Below are positions 27,528 through 36,796 of a DNA stretch of 64,000 nucleotides, piece after piece. The stretch is from Chryseobacterium fluminis (GTDB lineage: Bacteria; Bacteroidota; Bacteroidia; Flavobacteriales; Weeksellaceae). A program made the translations under genes and the position numbers. The first letter of the stretch is position 1. The number at the start of each line of letters is the position of its first letter. Location of the stretch: NCBI RefSeq assembly GCF_026314945.1, contig NZ_CP111121.1:868001-932000 (forward strand), given 5' to 3'. The notes beneath the pieces are model-generated. The model made no database searches and was not told the origin of the DNA. It worked only from the letters and a program-made list of their open reading frames with translations.

Positions 27528-28676
27528 TTATTTTAACTGATAGACCTCGCTTGCAGCAAGCAAAACGCAACCCAGGCCATAATCTTCAAAATCAGGTTCT
27601 TTGTTTACAGAAAGTGGCTGACCGTCTTTGGGTTCTTTTCCTGTACCCTGAACCCATCCCAAAAAGCCATTCGGCTGCACGGAATCTTTTACTATAGCAT
27701 TCCATGCTTTGATTACAACCGGTAAATATGTTTTTTTATCAATCAGACCTTTATTAATCCCGTACGCCATTCCGTATACAAATAAAGCCGTTCCCGTGGT
27801 TTCTTTTCCGCCAAAATTGGTTGGATCGTGTAAACTTACGTTCCAGAAACCATCTTGTCTCTGGATCGGAAGCAGTGCCGACAGCAGGTCTTTATAATCC
27901 TGAAGATATTCTTTATAGTGAGGATCTGATTTCGGAGTATCATCTAATGTACGTGCCAGGGCTGCTACAACCCAGCCATTCCCACGGCTCCAGTAGCAGT
28001 CTTCACCATTCGGCTCTTTATATGGCGGCACGAAGCTTTTATCCCGCCACCAAAGCTTGTCTTTCGCATTATAAAGCCCATTTCCGCCATGTTTGTATTT
28101 GGTATATGCATACATTTCATAATTTCTATTGAAATACTTTTTATCACCGGTAATTCTTCCCAGCTTGGTAAAAATGGGCATGCTCATCTGCAACGCATCA
28201 ATCCACCACCAGTCATCTACCTTTGTGGTAGCCATCATGCTGTCTACCGAGGCCTTCACGAATTTTATTCTTTCCGGATTCTTTTTACCGTCTATTTCAT
28301 AAAGGTCAATATACGTCTGTCCGCAGGCCTGGTGATCGGCGTTCCGGGTATAAGTACCACGCATCATATCCCAGTTATGCTTTTGCGACCACTCCATGGC
28401 ATAGTCGTAGTATTCTTTTTTAGGATCTACTTTATATAAAGCCATTAATCCTTCATAATAGACTGCACGGGTCCACAGGTTACTGGGCCACACTTTCTTT
28501 CCTACGATTTCTTTTCCTGCGTCCGGCCATTTATTCATAAAATAACGGTTCGTCCGTTCTGCTACTTCCAGGACTTCCTTTTTATCCGGAAGCGCCGTTT
28601 TTTGTTTTTGAGCCGAGCAGGAAGAAGCACTTCCTATCATTAGAGCAAAAAAGCTGGCTGTTAATAGTTTTTTCAT
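27528..28676 (-). CDS. GH105 unsaturated rhamnogalacturonyl hydrolase
   Basis: A 382-aa lipoprotein (lipobox Cys at residue 20, SASSC). It has the (alpha/alpha)6 barrel of YteR/YesR: NLWTRAVYYEGLMAL, NADHQACGQTYIDLY (about 112-126, with Asp114 the likely general acid), CYWSRGNGWVVAALARTL and PNFGGKETTGTALFVYGMAY-like C-terminal helices. It removes the unsaturated galacturonyl residue that PL11 leaves on rhamnogalacturonan oligomers. Lipid anchoring points to periplasmic or surface action. It is the last gene of the PL11-CE12-GH105 group, 55 bases after the CE12 gene. Confidence 0.9.
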   Translation of the reverse strand: MKKLLTASFFALMIGSASSCSAQKQKTALPDKKEVLEVAERTNRYFMNKWPDAGKEIVGKKVWPSNLWTRAVYYEGLMALYKVDPKKEYYDYAMEWSQKHNWDMMRGTYTRNADHQACGQTYIDLYEIDGKKNPERIKFVKASVDSMMATTKVDDWWWIDALQMSMPIFTKLGRITGDKKYFNRNYEMYAYTKYKHGGNGLYNAKDKLWWRDKSFVPPYKEPNGEDCYWSRGNGWVVAALARTLDDTPKSDPHYKEYLQDYKDLLSALLPIQRQDGFWNVSLHDPTNFGGKETTGTALFVYGMAYGINKGLIDKKTYLPVVIKAWNAIVKDSVQPNGFLGWVQGTGKEPKDGQPLSVNKEPDFEDYGLGCVLLAASEVYQLK

Positions 28677-28731
28677 TCGTAAATATTTAATTTTTTATTT
28701 TCTGCTGGAATTAACGTTATATTATAAACGC

Positions 28732-29508
28732 TTATTTAATATATTTTCTCAGTCCGCAACTTTTCAGTGTTCTGATTCCTTTTATGACGGACTCTGCATT
28801 GAGAACAGCTCCCTGTCTGTTGGTATGCGTATGATCTTTCGGGAAGAATTCTTTTACTTTTTCAGGACCCATAGCTTCATATTCTTTGATGACCGTCGCA
28901 TTTAAATCAATAAAATAAGTTCCGGTTTGTTTGGAGACTTCATTTGCCCAAACGCCGTATTTATCCTTTTCAATCTTCCCGTCTTTATTAAAATTATTTC
29001 TCGGAACCGGAGAAAGAATGATGGGAATCGCTCCTTTGGCTTTCGTGTCATCAACATATTTTCTCATGTAATGTCCATAGGTATACACTGTTTCATTTAT
29101 TTTCCGGATCGGGTTATATATTTCTTTTGTTTCTTCCCCAATGCCTTTGATCGAACCTCTCGCTCTCAATGTATCTGCCAGTTCTCCCTCGTCATTATGG
29201 CCGAACTGCATCAGGACGTAATCCCCTTTTTTTAGGGTTTTCATAATCGAATCCCACCGGCCTTCCGTTAAAAATGTCCGGCTGCTTCTTCCGCCTTTCG
29301 CGTGATTCCGGATGTCGATTTTATCTGAATTTATATATAAACCGATAAAGCTTCCCCAGCCCCAGAGCGAATCTGATCCTTTTCCTGAACCGTTCTGCAC
29401 CGTAGAATCTCCGATCATGTAGAGGACAGGTTTATGCTGAGGTTTTTGAAATGAAACTCCAAAAAACAGAATCAGAATTACAAGCGGAAAAGCAATTTTA
29501 ATTTTCAT
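28732..29508 (-). CDS. Rhamnogalacturonan acetylesterase (CE12)
   Basis: A 258-aa SGNH-type esterase with an N-terminal signal or anchor (about residues 1-20). Block I is MIGDSTVQNG (nucleophile Ser35), followed by GWGSFIG. Block III is FGHND (101-105). The C-terminal catalytic pair lies in KDHTHTN (Asp224, His227). It removes acetyl groups from galacturonate in RG-I so that the lyase can reach the backbone. It starts 2 bases after the PL11 stop and is certainly co-transcribed with it. Confidence 0.88.
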   Translation of the reverse strand: MKIKIAFPLVILILFFGVSFQKPQHKPVLYMIGDSTVQNGSGKGSDSLWGWGSFIGLYINSDKIDIRNHAKGGRSSRTFLTEGRWDSIMKTLKKGDYVLMQFGHNDEGELADTLRARGSIKGIGEETKEIYNPIRKINETVYTYGHYMRKYVDDTKAKGAIPIILSPVPRNNFNKDGKIEKDKYGVWANEVSKQTGTYFIDLNATVIKEYEAMGPEKVKEFFPKDHTHTNRQGAVLNAESVIKGIRTLKSCGLRKYIK

Positions 29509-29510
29509 AT

Positions 29511-31391
29511 TTATTTTTCAGGATTTATGGTGAAAATAGGTGGTTTTGGAACTTCTTTCACCGATTCATCCAGATAATAATCGGTGTGCGGTGGCTGATT
29601 GTACCCTACATTTTGCCAGACAATACTTAACCGGTACTGAGGATTGTGCATTAAGGTATATAAGCGGTGTTTCGTAGGTATCGCAGAACTGAAAATGCGA
29701 AGTTCCTGATTATCCGATGTTCTGTAAATAAGCTCTTCACGCCAGTCTCCAAATAAATCGGCTACCAGAGACGGGTTTTTTTTTGTTCCGTTATTGGATT
29801 CACAATTAAAATCTTTAGCATCAAAAATAAGGGTTGATTTCGAGTTTTTCCAGTCCCACTTTGAAACAGACGTTCCATCCAGAATTTCACTTAAAAAGTC
29901 TCCATCCCAGTAAATTCCCATATTGCAGGCCGGACTTTTATCGCCTATTTTATTCCCTTTGGCATCGTAAAGTCCTTTGATCCCGGCTCCCGCGGCCCAA
30001 CATTCTGAACCTTCATAGCGAGGATCTATATTTAGAGACAAGCCTCTTCCCGGACCCTGAAATTTGCTTTTTGAGCTGTATTCCAGGGAGGGTAATTTCC
30101 ATAATACTTTTCCACTTTTCCCATCCCTGAAATGGGCTCCTGCATCATCAAACCTTTCCTGAATATCAAAAATTTCCAATCCCGGATTGGAAGGGTCGAG
30201 ATCTCCTACATGCAGCGCATCGCCGTGGCCGTACCCTGTGCTGTTCAGTATTTTTCCGTCATCATCCACCGTCATGGCACCGAATACAATTTCGTCTTTT
30301 CCGTCGTTATCGACATCAGCAATACTCAGGTTATGATTGCCCTGTCCTCTGTACTTTTTATTTTCTTCTGAACTTTCGGTATCGAATAACCATCGGAGGC
30401 TGAGCTTTTTATCTTTAAAATCCCAGGCCGCAATGGCCGTTCTGGTGTAGTAGCCTCTGGACATAATTACACTGGGCGTTTTTCCGTCCAGGTAAGCCAC
30501 AGCCCCCAAAAAACGGTCGATCCGGTTTCCTTTGGCATCGCCCCAGGTTTCCGTCATTTGTTGATCCGTTGGATTTAAGCTGCCTGCAAATCTTGGAACC
30601 TGATAATTTACCGTATTGATTTCCGCTCCGGTCTGTCCGTCAAAAACCGTGAGATATTCCTGTCCCGAGAGGATAAACCCATTTTCATTTACCTCATTTT
30701 TTGTGGCATCCCCGATTATTTTACCCGTTCCGTCCCTGCTTCCGTCTGCCGTTTTCATCACCACTTCGGCTTTTCCGTCCTGATCCAGATCATAGACCAA
30801 AAATTGTGTATAATGGGCTCCTTCCCTGATATTTCTTCCTAAATTAATTTCCCACAGAAACGTTCCGTTCATCTTGTAAGCCTGAATAATGGGAGGATCG
30901 GTCATGCCTTTCTGGCTGTTATCGCGAGACTTTCCTGTTTGGTGAAGGATGATTTCATAATCCCCGTCACCATCAAGATCGGCAACTGAAACATCATTTG
31001 GTGTATATCCTGCAGGCGTTTTCAGAGGGATTGAAAAATAGGGTTTCTGATTGGCTGTATATTGAGCAGAATCACGGTTAACACTCTGATCCCGGGTATT
31101 GGATTTAACAAAATAGGTGTAATTTTTTGCTTTGTCTGCGGTTTTATCTAAAAAATTGGTTTCGTTAAGCAATGGCTTTGAATTCAATTTTACAGTAGAA
31201 TTATTTTCCGTGCGGTATACATCAAACTGCGTATTCCGGGCTTCTGTTCCCAAAAGACGCCAGCTAACAAAAACCCCTGATTCTGCGGGCATTGCAACAA
31301 CGCCTCTTTTGAGATATTCCATCTGTCTTTGGGCGAAACCTGTTTGCGAAAGAAAGATTGCCGTGGTAATAAAAATGTACTTGATTTTCAT
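29511..31391 (-). CDS. Rhamnogalacturonan lyase (PL11)
   Basis: A 626-aa secreted lyase with a signal peptide ending TGFAQ. An N-terminal beta domain (QMEYLKRGVVAMPAESGVFV, SWRLLGTEARNTQFDVYR) precedes an eight-bladed propeller with repeated Ca-binding signatures such as VADLDGDGDYEII, YDLDQDGKAEVVMKT and IADVDNDGKDEIVFG. The C-terminus has LVADLFGDWREELIYRTSDN. This is the PL11 family of Bacillus YesW/YesX. It cleaves the RG-I backbone by beta-elimination. The operator at 31588-31601 lies about 200 bases upstream. Confidence 0.92.
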   Translation of the reverse strand: MKIKYIFITTAIFLSQTGFAQRQMEYLKRGVVAMPAESGVFVSWRLLGTEARNTQFDVYRTENNSTVKLNSKPLLNETNFLDKTADKAKNYTYFVKSNTRDQSVNRDSAQYTANQKPYFSIPLKTPAGYTPNDVSVADLDGDGDYEIILHQTGKSRDNSQKGMTDPPIIQAYKMNGTFLWEINLGRNIREGAHYTQFLVYDLDQDGKAEVVMKTADGSRDGTGKIIGDATKNEVNENGFILSGQEYLTVFDGQTGAEINTVNYQVPRFAGSLNPTDQQMTETWGDAKGNRIDRFLGAVAYLDGKTPSVIMSRGYYTRTAIAAWDFKDKKLSLRWLFDTESSEENKKYRGQGNHNLSIADVDNDGKDEIVFGAMTVDDDGKILNSTGYGHGDALHVGDLDPSNPGLEIFDIQERFDDAGAHFRDGKSGKVLWKLPSLEYSSKSKFQGPGRGLSLNIDPRYEGSECWAAGAGIKGLYDAKGNKIGDKSPACNMGIYWDGDFLSEILDGTSVSKWDWKNSKSTLIFDAKDFNCESNNGTKKNPSLVADLFGDWREELIYRTSDNQELRIFSSAIPTKHRLYTLMHNPQYRLSIVWQNVGYNQPPHTDYYLDESVKEVPKPPIFTINPEK

Positions 31392-31487
31392 AATTCTAAC
31401 TTAATAACTATTATTTTTATGCATTGCCTAAAGCCGAATTTGGACTCATCTTTCTTAAAAGGGCTAAAGCCAGTTCCTGTTGATTGC

Positions 31488-31522
31488 AATCCTTGTCAAG
31501 GTTTTGAACCTTGACAAGGATT
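31488..31522. repeat. 16-bp perfect hairpin, CCTTGTCAAGG type
   Basis: AATCCTTGTCAAGGTT and AACCTTGACAAGGATT pair perfectly around the loop TTG. Directly to its left (31430-31485) lies a diverged copy of the AAAGCC...GGGCTAAAGCC repeat seen at 12297. Both lie in the untranslated leader expected for PL11. Confidence 0.6.
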
Positions 31523-31587
31523 TAAGTTAAATTCTAAATCATCATTGTCAATGAAAACTGAATTTTAATTGAGTTTTTAACAAATAT

Positions 31588-31601
31588 TCAATCGATTGCA
31601 C
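31588..31601 (-). promoter_or_regulatory. Palindromic operator, copy 4 (PL11)
   Basis: TTCAATCGATTGCA holds the perfect 10-base palindrome CAATCGATTG and matches the locus consensus. On the - strand it is followed by AATATTTG, a near match to the -7 box, so it would overlap the promoter. The PL11 start codon is about 200 bases downstream. Confidence 0.6.
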
Positions 31602-31610
31602 GAGTTCAGT

Positions 31611-32408
31611 TTATTTTACCTGTTTTAACAACCACTTGACCCATTCTTCAGTTCCCTGGTAATTGGTAAAATCAGCGGGTAATTTTTTTCCGTCGATATA
31701 TTCGTTGTAACACCACGGGTCTCCTAATGCGAAGACGGTACCTTTTCCCACTTTTGCAACAGCCCCGATATTTCTGCCCTCTGCCGATAAAAAAGCTTTG
31801 GCCGGAGACTGTGCTTCAATGGTGCTTACTTCTTTCATGTATAATTTCTGAGCTGAAAACACTGGATTTCCTTCTTCAACCATCACTTTACCCTGTTCGA
31901 ATTCCCGGCCTTTCACCCGGTTGATACTGTCGTCATTAAAGTGGATTCCGAATTTTTCGGCGAGCTTATTAAAATGTTCGAATTCGGAGTTGCCGTTATC
32001 ATTGCTCATCAGGACCAGGACCCCTCCTTTTTTCACCCATTCTTCCAGATTTCCGATCGTTGTGGGATCGATCAGATTGGCTTTTCCGCCATAGGCTTCC
32101 TTGTCTGTATCTGCATCCACAATGATGTAAATATTCGCATTTTTTAAGTCTTTTTTTGAAGGATCTTTTGTTAGCATGCTGATTTCGGCACCTTGCTTTG
32201 TGAAGATTTCCCCCAGTAAAGAAAAGCCGCCGTTGCTGGTGTCGTTCCACGTGTAATGCCACGGTTCCAGCACTTTGGTTTCCTTGTTTTCCTTTTTTTC
32301 GTTGTTGAAAAAATGATCTAACACGACTTTTGGCTTATTTTGGGCATTGGATACTCCGAATGTTATCAGCATTCCTGCTGTGAATATTTTTAACAGGTAT
32401 TGTTTCAT
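31611..32408 (-). CDS. Secreted DUF4350-like protein
   Basis: A 265-aa protein with a signal peptide ending SNAQ. The fold looks like a GATase-1-type alpha/beta domain of the DUF4350 kind: PKVVLDHFFNNEKKEN, GFSLLGEIFTKQGAEIS, NIYIIVDADTDKEA, LEEWVKKGGVLVLMSNDNGN, then VAKVGKGTVFALGDPWCYNE. Such domains occur beside or fused to GH105 enzymes in pectin loci. The catalytic role is unknown to me; sugar binding or an unrecognised hydrolase activity are possible. It lies 151 bases after GH106 in the same direction. Confidence 0.65.
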   Translation of the reverse strand: MKQYLLKIFTAGMLITFGVSNAQNKPKVVLDHFFNNEKKENKETKVLEPWHYTWNDTSNGGFSLLGEIFTKQGAEISMLTKDPSKKDLKNANIYIIVDADTDKEAYGGKANLIDPTTIGNLEEWVKKGGVLVLMSNDNGNSEFEHFNKLAEKFGIHFNDDSINRVKGREFEQGKVMVEEGNPVFSAQKLYMKEVSTIEAQSPAKAFLSAEGRNIGAVAKVGKGTVFALGDPWCYNEYIDGKKLPADFTNYQGTEEWVKWLLKQVK

Positions 32409-32559
32409 ATTTTATTTATTTCTTTTAACTGACTATTTTCTTAAACGTAGGCTGCGATTATTCTTTTTAAAGAGTATATTTTTTTATCCATTATCTATAC
32501 TTACCTGCATTTTTACTAAGGCTTCGAAAAGCTCAGCCCTACACGGTGACTCATTAATA

Positions 32560-35331
32560 TTATTTTGAATAATAGATTGGTATTATCCGGATTTCACCAT
32601 CCAATCCTGAAGGCTGTACTTTCCAGTTGGATGCATCAAAAGGCTTATAATCGATATTAACAAAGTTAATTTCGTGGTAGTTCCTCCACTGGATCTTATG
32701 CTGATCCATGTACCGGATTCTGTTTGCCATGAGATTACAGACTTCAACCTGAATGGTATTTTTTCCTTTTTTCAGATATTTTCCGATATTCAATTCAAAC
32801 GGAATACTCCAGACAATCCCAGCATCCTGGCCATTAATTATCACTTTCACACTCTCATATACTTTATCAAATTTTAAAGTATAATCATCCGCATTCTTAT
32901 TTTTTATACTGACTGTTGATGAGTAGGTTCCTGTTCCGGAAAAGCTTTGCGCTGATAAATCATTGGAGAAATTTGTCCAGGGCTCAGGCTTCTTTAAAGT
33001 CCGGGATTTCGGAATTTCCGGACCGCCTTCTTTAAAGGTGAGCTGCCAGGGTTGGTTTAATATCACCGGTTTGCCTGTTTTTTCCAGGTATTTCCACTTT
33101 GAGAGGGAAGAATCCTTGTTTTCTGAGGCCCTTACGATCACAGATTCTCCCGATTTCAACTGAAGCCTGACGGTATTTCCTCTAACTTCCGCCATGCCGG
33201 AATCTCCGTTCTCAGGATTCATCAGGACGACCTGCTTTCCTGTAAAATTTAGTGGAATTAATTGGTTAATGTTTTTTGAAGTATGATTGACGATATAATA
33301 GTATTTTCCGTCTTCAAACTGCCTCCTGATAAATTTCAGTCCGGTATCTGTTAATCTTTCTCTTTCTATCTTTACATATTCCAGTCCTTTTTCAACATCT
33401 GAACTCAAAACGATTTTTCCTTTTCCGAATGTTGCCGCTTTTAAAGTTCCTTGTTGGATAAAGGGAATCGAATGCCATAAAGATTTCATGTGATTTCTTT
33501 TTTTCTCTGCTTCGAAATATCCCGGAATATCTTTCGGCTCAGTCTGAAAGATGATTGATGCACCGTTTTTAGCTAATTCTAAAATATTATTCAGGGTAGA
33601 ATCTGGCAAATAGGTAAGTGCAGGAATAATTAAAACCTGATATGAAACCCCTTTTGCCGTCTTGATTTTCTGGCTTTCAACCCCGGATTCAGAAATCATG
33701 TGATCTGAAATCATATCGATAGAATAGCCTGTTTTTCCTAATTTCGTCAGGTTTTCATAGAATGGAGTCGGATGCAGCCACTTTTCGATATTGTGAATTT
33801 TAAAAGCCATATCTTTTCCTTTCGGACTTGCCCACTGGTCATAAACAGGCCAGTACATCAGGATCTCATTGTCTGATTTACTGTTTTGCAGCACAGACTG
33901 CGTTCTTTCAATATAAGAGTTGAGACCTTTCAAATGGGGCCACAGACTGTTTTCGGGAACGAAATTTACGGAAGCATAAAACAGCCATCCCGGAAACGGT
34001 ACATCAGCGGGTGTATACGTCGTCCCGTGATAGAAGACATGATTGATTCCTGATAAAAAAACCTGCTCCACTTCTGGTTTTGCCTGTGACCACGAGGTTT
34101 TAAAGTGTTCTGTAAGCCAGGTGAATGTCTCGTTTGAAATTAATGGTTTTCCGGTGATATTGGCCGCTGATGAAGCGAATTTCAGCATATTGATATCCGG
34201 AGTATCGGATTTCTGGATGTCTGCGCTGTCTCTTTTAAGTCCCGGAATATCAAAAACCGTACTTCCGAACGTTTCGGATTCAGGAATATCGACGGCAGCA
34301 TATAAATCCAGCAGATTTCCCGGTGAACCATGTGCCTGATTGGTATTTTTTGAATTTTTAGAATGGGCCCATTTGGTAAAATTAACGGTAAAGTTATTCA
34401 GAATCAGCTCGCTCATGGTCTCGCGATAATCGGATTTTATTCTCCTGGTTGTTTCATGATCGTCATCAGTCATCAGATATCTGATGTACGGACTCAGGTC
34501 ATATCCTCTCCTCTTCCTGAATTCTTCTTTAAAATCGGGAGTCCAGTCTGCATTATAAACTTCATAGCTGTCGTTGAAAAATGAACGGATTCCGTAGTTT
34601 GAGTTTCCGAGTGCTTTATCAAAAGTTTTCAGATAATCTTTGGTGGCTTCAGGCGAGAAATGATCAAGGGTATATCCTTCTCCGCCGGGAGCGGCCCGTT
34701 TTACTTTTTGTAATGTTTTACCTGTAAAAACTGCATAAATGGTCCATGTGCCCGTGTCCGGCTTCCACTGGAGAGAACCGTCAACAGAAACTTGATCCGT
34801 TAACACCAAAGCTTCATTTTTCTCATTATAGGCGGTTACAATATCCAGTTTTACGTTTTTTAAATTCTTTTGTTTTTCGTCTTTCAGTACTATTTTTTTC
34901 GTTAATTTTTGGCCTGTTGACAGGGTATACTGCTGAACGGTCATTTTTGTAGCCGCGTCCTGTTCATTTACTTGTGGACCTCCGATCGGCCATCCTGTAC
35001 CTACAGACATATCCACGCCCATGTTCAGATTTTTGGCTTTAGCCGTGGTATACTGAAGCATCTTCATCCATTCAGGGGAAAGATAGCTGAGGTATCGGTT
35101 TTCATAACCTTTTGCTCCGTAAATCGGAACAATTTCCACCCCTCCGAAGCCTGCCCCGGAAAGTGCGGTCAGTTGTTTATCCAGACCTTTTTCGTCAACA
35201 GCACTTCCCATCCACCACCAGCGTGTCCACGGTTTTGCCGTATTGGTGGATTTCGGCCATGGATTTTGGGCGGAAAGGTTTCCGATGGCAAAACAGAGAA
35301 CGCTGAGTGTGACTATATTTTTAATTTTCAT
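32560..35331 (-). CDS. GH106 alpha-L-rhamnosidase
   Basis: A 923-aa secreted enzyme with a signal peptide ending LSAQ. The family opening PWTRWWWMGSAVDEKGL (about 34-50) is followed by GAGFGGVEIVPIYGAKGYE, GVDMSVGTGWPIGGPQV and FFNDSYEV of the TIM-barrel-like domain. ISNETFTWL and INHVFYHGTTYTP follow further on, and a C-terminal jelly-roll includes VKVIINGQDAGIVWSIPFE. The family removes terminal alpha-L-rhamnose from RG-I or side chains. The rhamnose it frees is the substrate of RhaT and the catabolic operon. Confidence 0.92.
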   Translation of the reverse strand: MKIKNIVTLSVLCFAIGNLSAQNPWPKSTNTAKPWTRWWWMGSAVDEKGLDKQLTALSGAGFGGVEIVPIYGAKGYENRYLSYLSPEWMKMLQYTTAKAKNLNMGVDMSVGTGWPIGGPQVNEQDAATKMTVQQYTLSTGQKLTKKIVLKDEKQKNLKNVKLDIVTAYNEKNEALVLTDQVSVDGSLQWKPDTGTWTIYAVFTGKTLQKVKRAAPGGEGYTLDHFSPEATKDYLKTFDKALGNSNYGIRSFFNDSYEVYNADWTPDFKEEFRKRRGYDLSPYIRYLMTDDDHETTRRIKSDYRETMSELILNNFTVNFTKWAHSKNSKNTNQAHGSPGNLLDLYAAVDIPESETFGSTVFDIPGLKRDSADIQKSDTPDINMLKFASSAANITGKPLISNETFTWLTEHFKTSWSQAKPEVEQVFLSGINHVFYHGTTYTPADVPFPGWLFYASVNFVPENSLWPHLKGLNSYIERTQSVLQNSKSDNEILMYWPVYDQWASPKGKDMAFKIHNIEKWLHPTPFYENLTKLGKTGYSIDMISDHMISESGVESQKIKTAKGVSYQVLIIPALTYLPDSTLNNILELAKNGASIIFQTEPKDIPGYFEAEKKRNHMKSLWHSIPFIQQGTLKAATFGKGKIVLSSDVEKGLEYVKIERERLTDTGLKFIRRQFEDGKYYYIVNHTSKNINQLIPLNFTGKQVVLMNPENGDSGMAEVRGNTVRLQLKSGESVIVRASENKDSSLSKWKYLEKTGKPVILNQPWQLTFKEGGPEIPKSRTLKKPEPWTNFSNDLSAQSFSGTGTYSSTVSIKNKNADDYTLKFDKVYESVKVIINGQDAGIVWSIPFELNIGKYLKKGKNTIQVEVCNLMANRIRYMDQHKIQWRNYHEINFVNIDYKPFDASNWKVQPSGLDGEIRIIPIYYSK

Positions 35332-35471
35332 TTTGAACGACGATTTTAAAACGAATGATCTTCGATTTATATTTTACCGGTTTCCCGATGCTATTTATAT
35401 ACACCGTGGGTTTCGCCCGGGGCATTTGTATTGAACCACTTCGTGGTTCTGCTTTTTTAAGTTCCCGGTAT

Positions 35472-36794
35472 CTAATTTCCATCAGGTTTTAAAGCTTCCA
35501 TAAAAACAGATTCCGGCCAATGAAATTTTTCAGCATCATCAGGTTTATCGGGATTAAAATTCTTATCATTTTTTGAAATGTATTTCTTCAGAGACAGGTT
35601 TTGATCAACAATAGATTTTACGACACATTGTGCCAGTTCGTACGCTCCATAAGTATTGAAATGGGTATCATCTGCCAGGGCTGCCGGCTGATTCGGATAA
35701 GTATTTGCGGGATAGTATACGAATGCTTTTTTTGCGCCTTCCGGGCCCATGGCTTCAAAAAGTGATTTGCTTAATACATTAAGATCGATTAAATTAACCT
35801 TTTCTTCTTTTGCAATTTGTCTCATCGCATCAGGAAAATCATCCAACGTGTTCACTATTGTATTGTTTTCATCAAAAACTCTGCGGTTCATTGAGGTCAC
35901 CAGAACAGGAATCGCATCCAGTTGTTTTGCCCTTTGAATCCATTCTTTTAATCTTTTTCCATATCCCGATTTTGTACTTTTTCCATACTTCTGATCGTTG
36001 TGTCCGAACTGAATCAACAGATAATCTCCTGGCCTTAATTTGTTCCAGATTTTATCGATGCGATGACGATCTTCAAATGCTTTCAACGTTTCGCCGCTTT
36101 CAGCGTAATTGGCAACAACCACTTCATTCGAAACAAAAAAATAAGGCAGCATCTGTCCCCAGGAAGCCCAGGGTTCATATTGCGCATCCACTACCGTTGA
36201 ATCGCCAGTCAGATAGATTGTTTTTGCGGTGTTGTTGGGTTGAATCATTACTGAGCATACTTTAGGAGCTTTATCATTGAATTCGATCGTCAGCATACGG
36301 TCCCAATGTAAATATTTTTTTTCTCTCGGCTTTAATTTGACAACTCCGATTTTTTCTCCATTCTGATTTCTGAGGATGCTGTCTTTTACGTGCACGGTGA
36401 TTGTCTTTTCCATCACTTCACCTGCTTTTGTTTTAACATCGTTCAACATCAACCTGCGGTTTTCGACCCTAACTGTTGTCTCGGAAGTGCCTTTGGGATC
36501 TCCGAGGTTCAGTTTAATATCATAATTTCCTTCGGGAAGCACTACTGAAAAATAAAAAGGTTTTTTGCCGGTTATAAAATCTCCTGTCAATGCATTTCCC
36601 CCGCGGTCAACAGATTCAAGACCGGATACATCCATAAATCCGTATCCTGTTTTTGGGTCAAATCGTGAATCCGGACTAATCGGAATAAATCCTTTTTCAG
36701 TTCTGTGACCCCCAAAATCAAATTTGAAAGTCGTTTGCTGCGCGAAAATCAGCGAACTGATAAAAAGAAGTAAAAAACCTGTCGTCTTTCCCAT
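35472..36794 (-). CDS. Second CE12 acetylesterase with N-terminal beta domain
   Basis: A 440-aa secreted esterase with a signal peptide ending IFAQ. Residues about 20-185 form an extra beta-sandwich (FKFDFGGHRTEKGFIPIS, YGFMDVSG, GNYDIKLNLGDP) like a carbohydrate-binding module. The SGNH domain follows with LTGDSTVVDAQYEPWASWGQ (nucleophile Ser199), FGHNDQKYG (263-271) and DDTHFNTYGA near the end. It should deacetylate RG-I, perhaps at a different position or chain length from the smaller CE12. It starts 2 bases after the GH2 stop. Confidence 0.85.
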   Translation of the reverse strand: MGKTTGFLLLFISSLIFAQQTTFKFDFGGHRTEKGFIPISPDSRFDPKTGYGFMDVSGLESVDRGGNALTGDFITGKKPFYFSVVLPEGNYDIKLNLGDPKGTSETTVRVENRRLMLNDVKTKAGEVMEKTITVHVKDSILRNQNGEKIGVVKLKPREKKYLHWDRMLTIEFNDKAPKVCSVMIQPNNTAKTIYLTGDSTVVDAQYEPWASWGQMLPYFFVSNEVVVANYAESGETLKAFEDRHRIDKIWNKLRPGDYLLIQFGHNDQKYGKSTKSGYGKRLKEWIQRAKQLDAIPVLVTSMNRRVFDENNTIVNTLDDFPDAMRQIAKEEKVNLIDLNVLSKSLFEAMGPEGAKKAFVYYPANTYPNQPAALADDTHFNTYGAYELAQCVVKSIVDQNLSLKKYISKNDKNFNPDKPDDAEKFHWPESVFMEALKPDGN

Positions 36795-36796
36795 AA

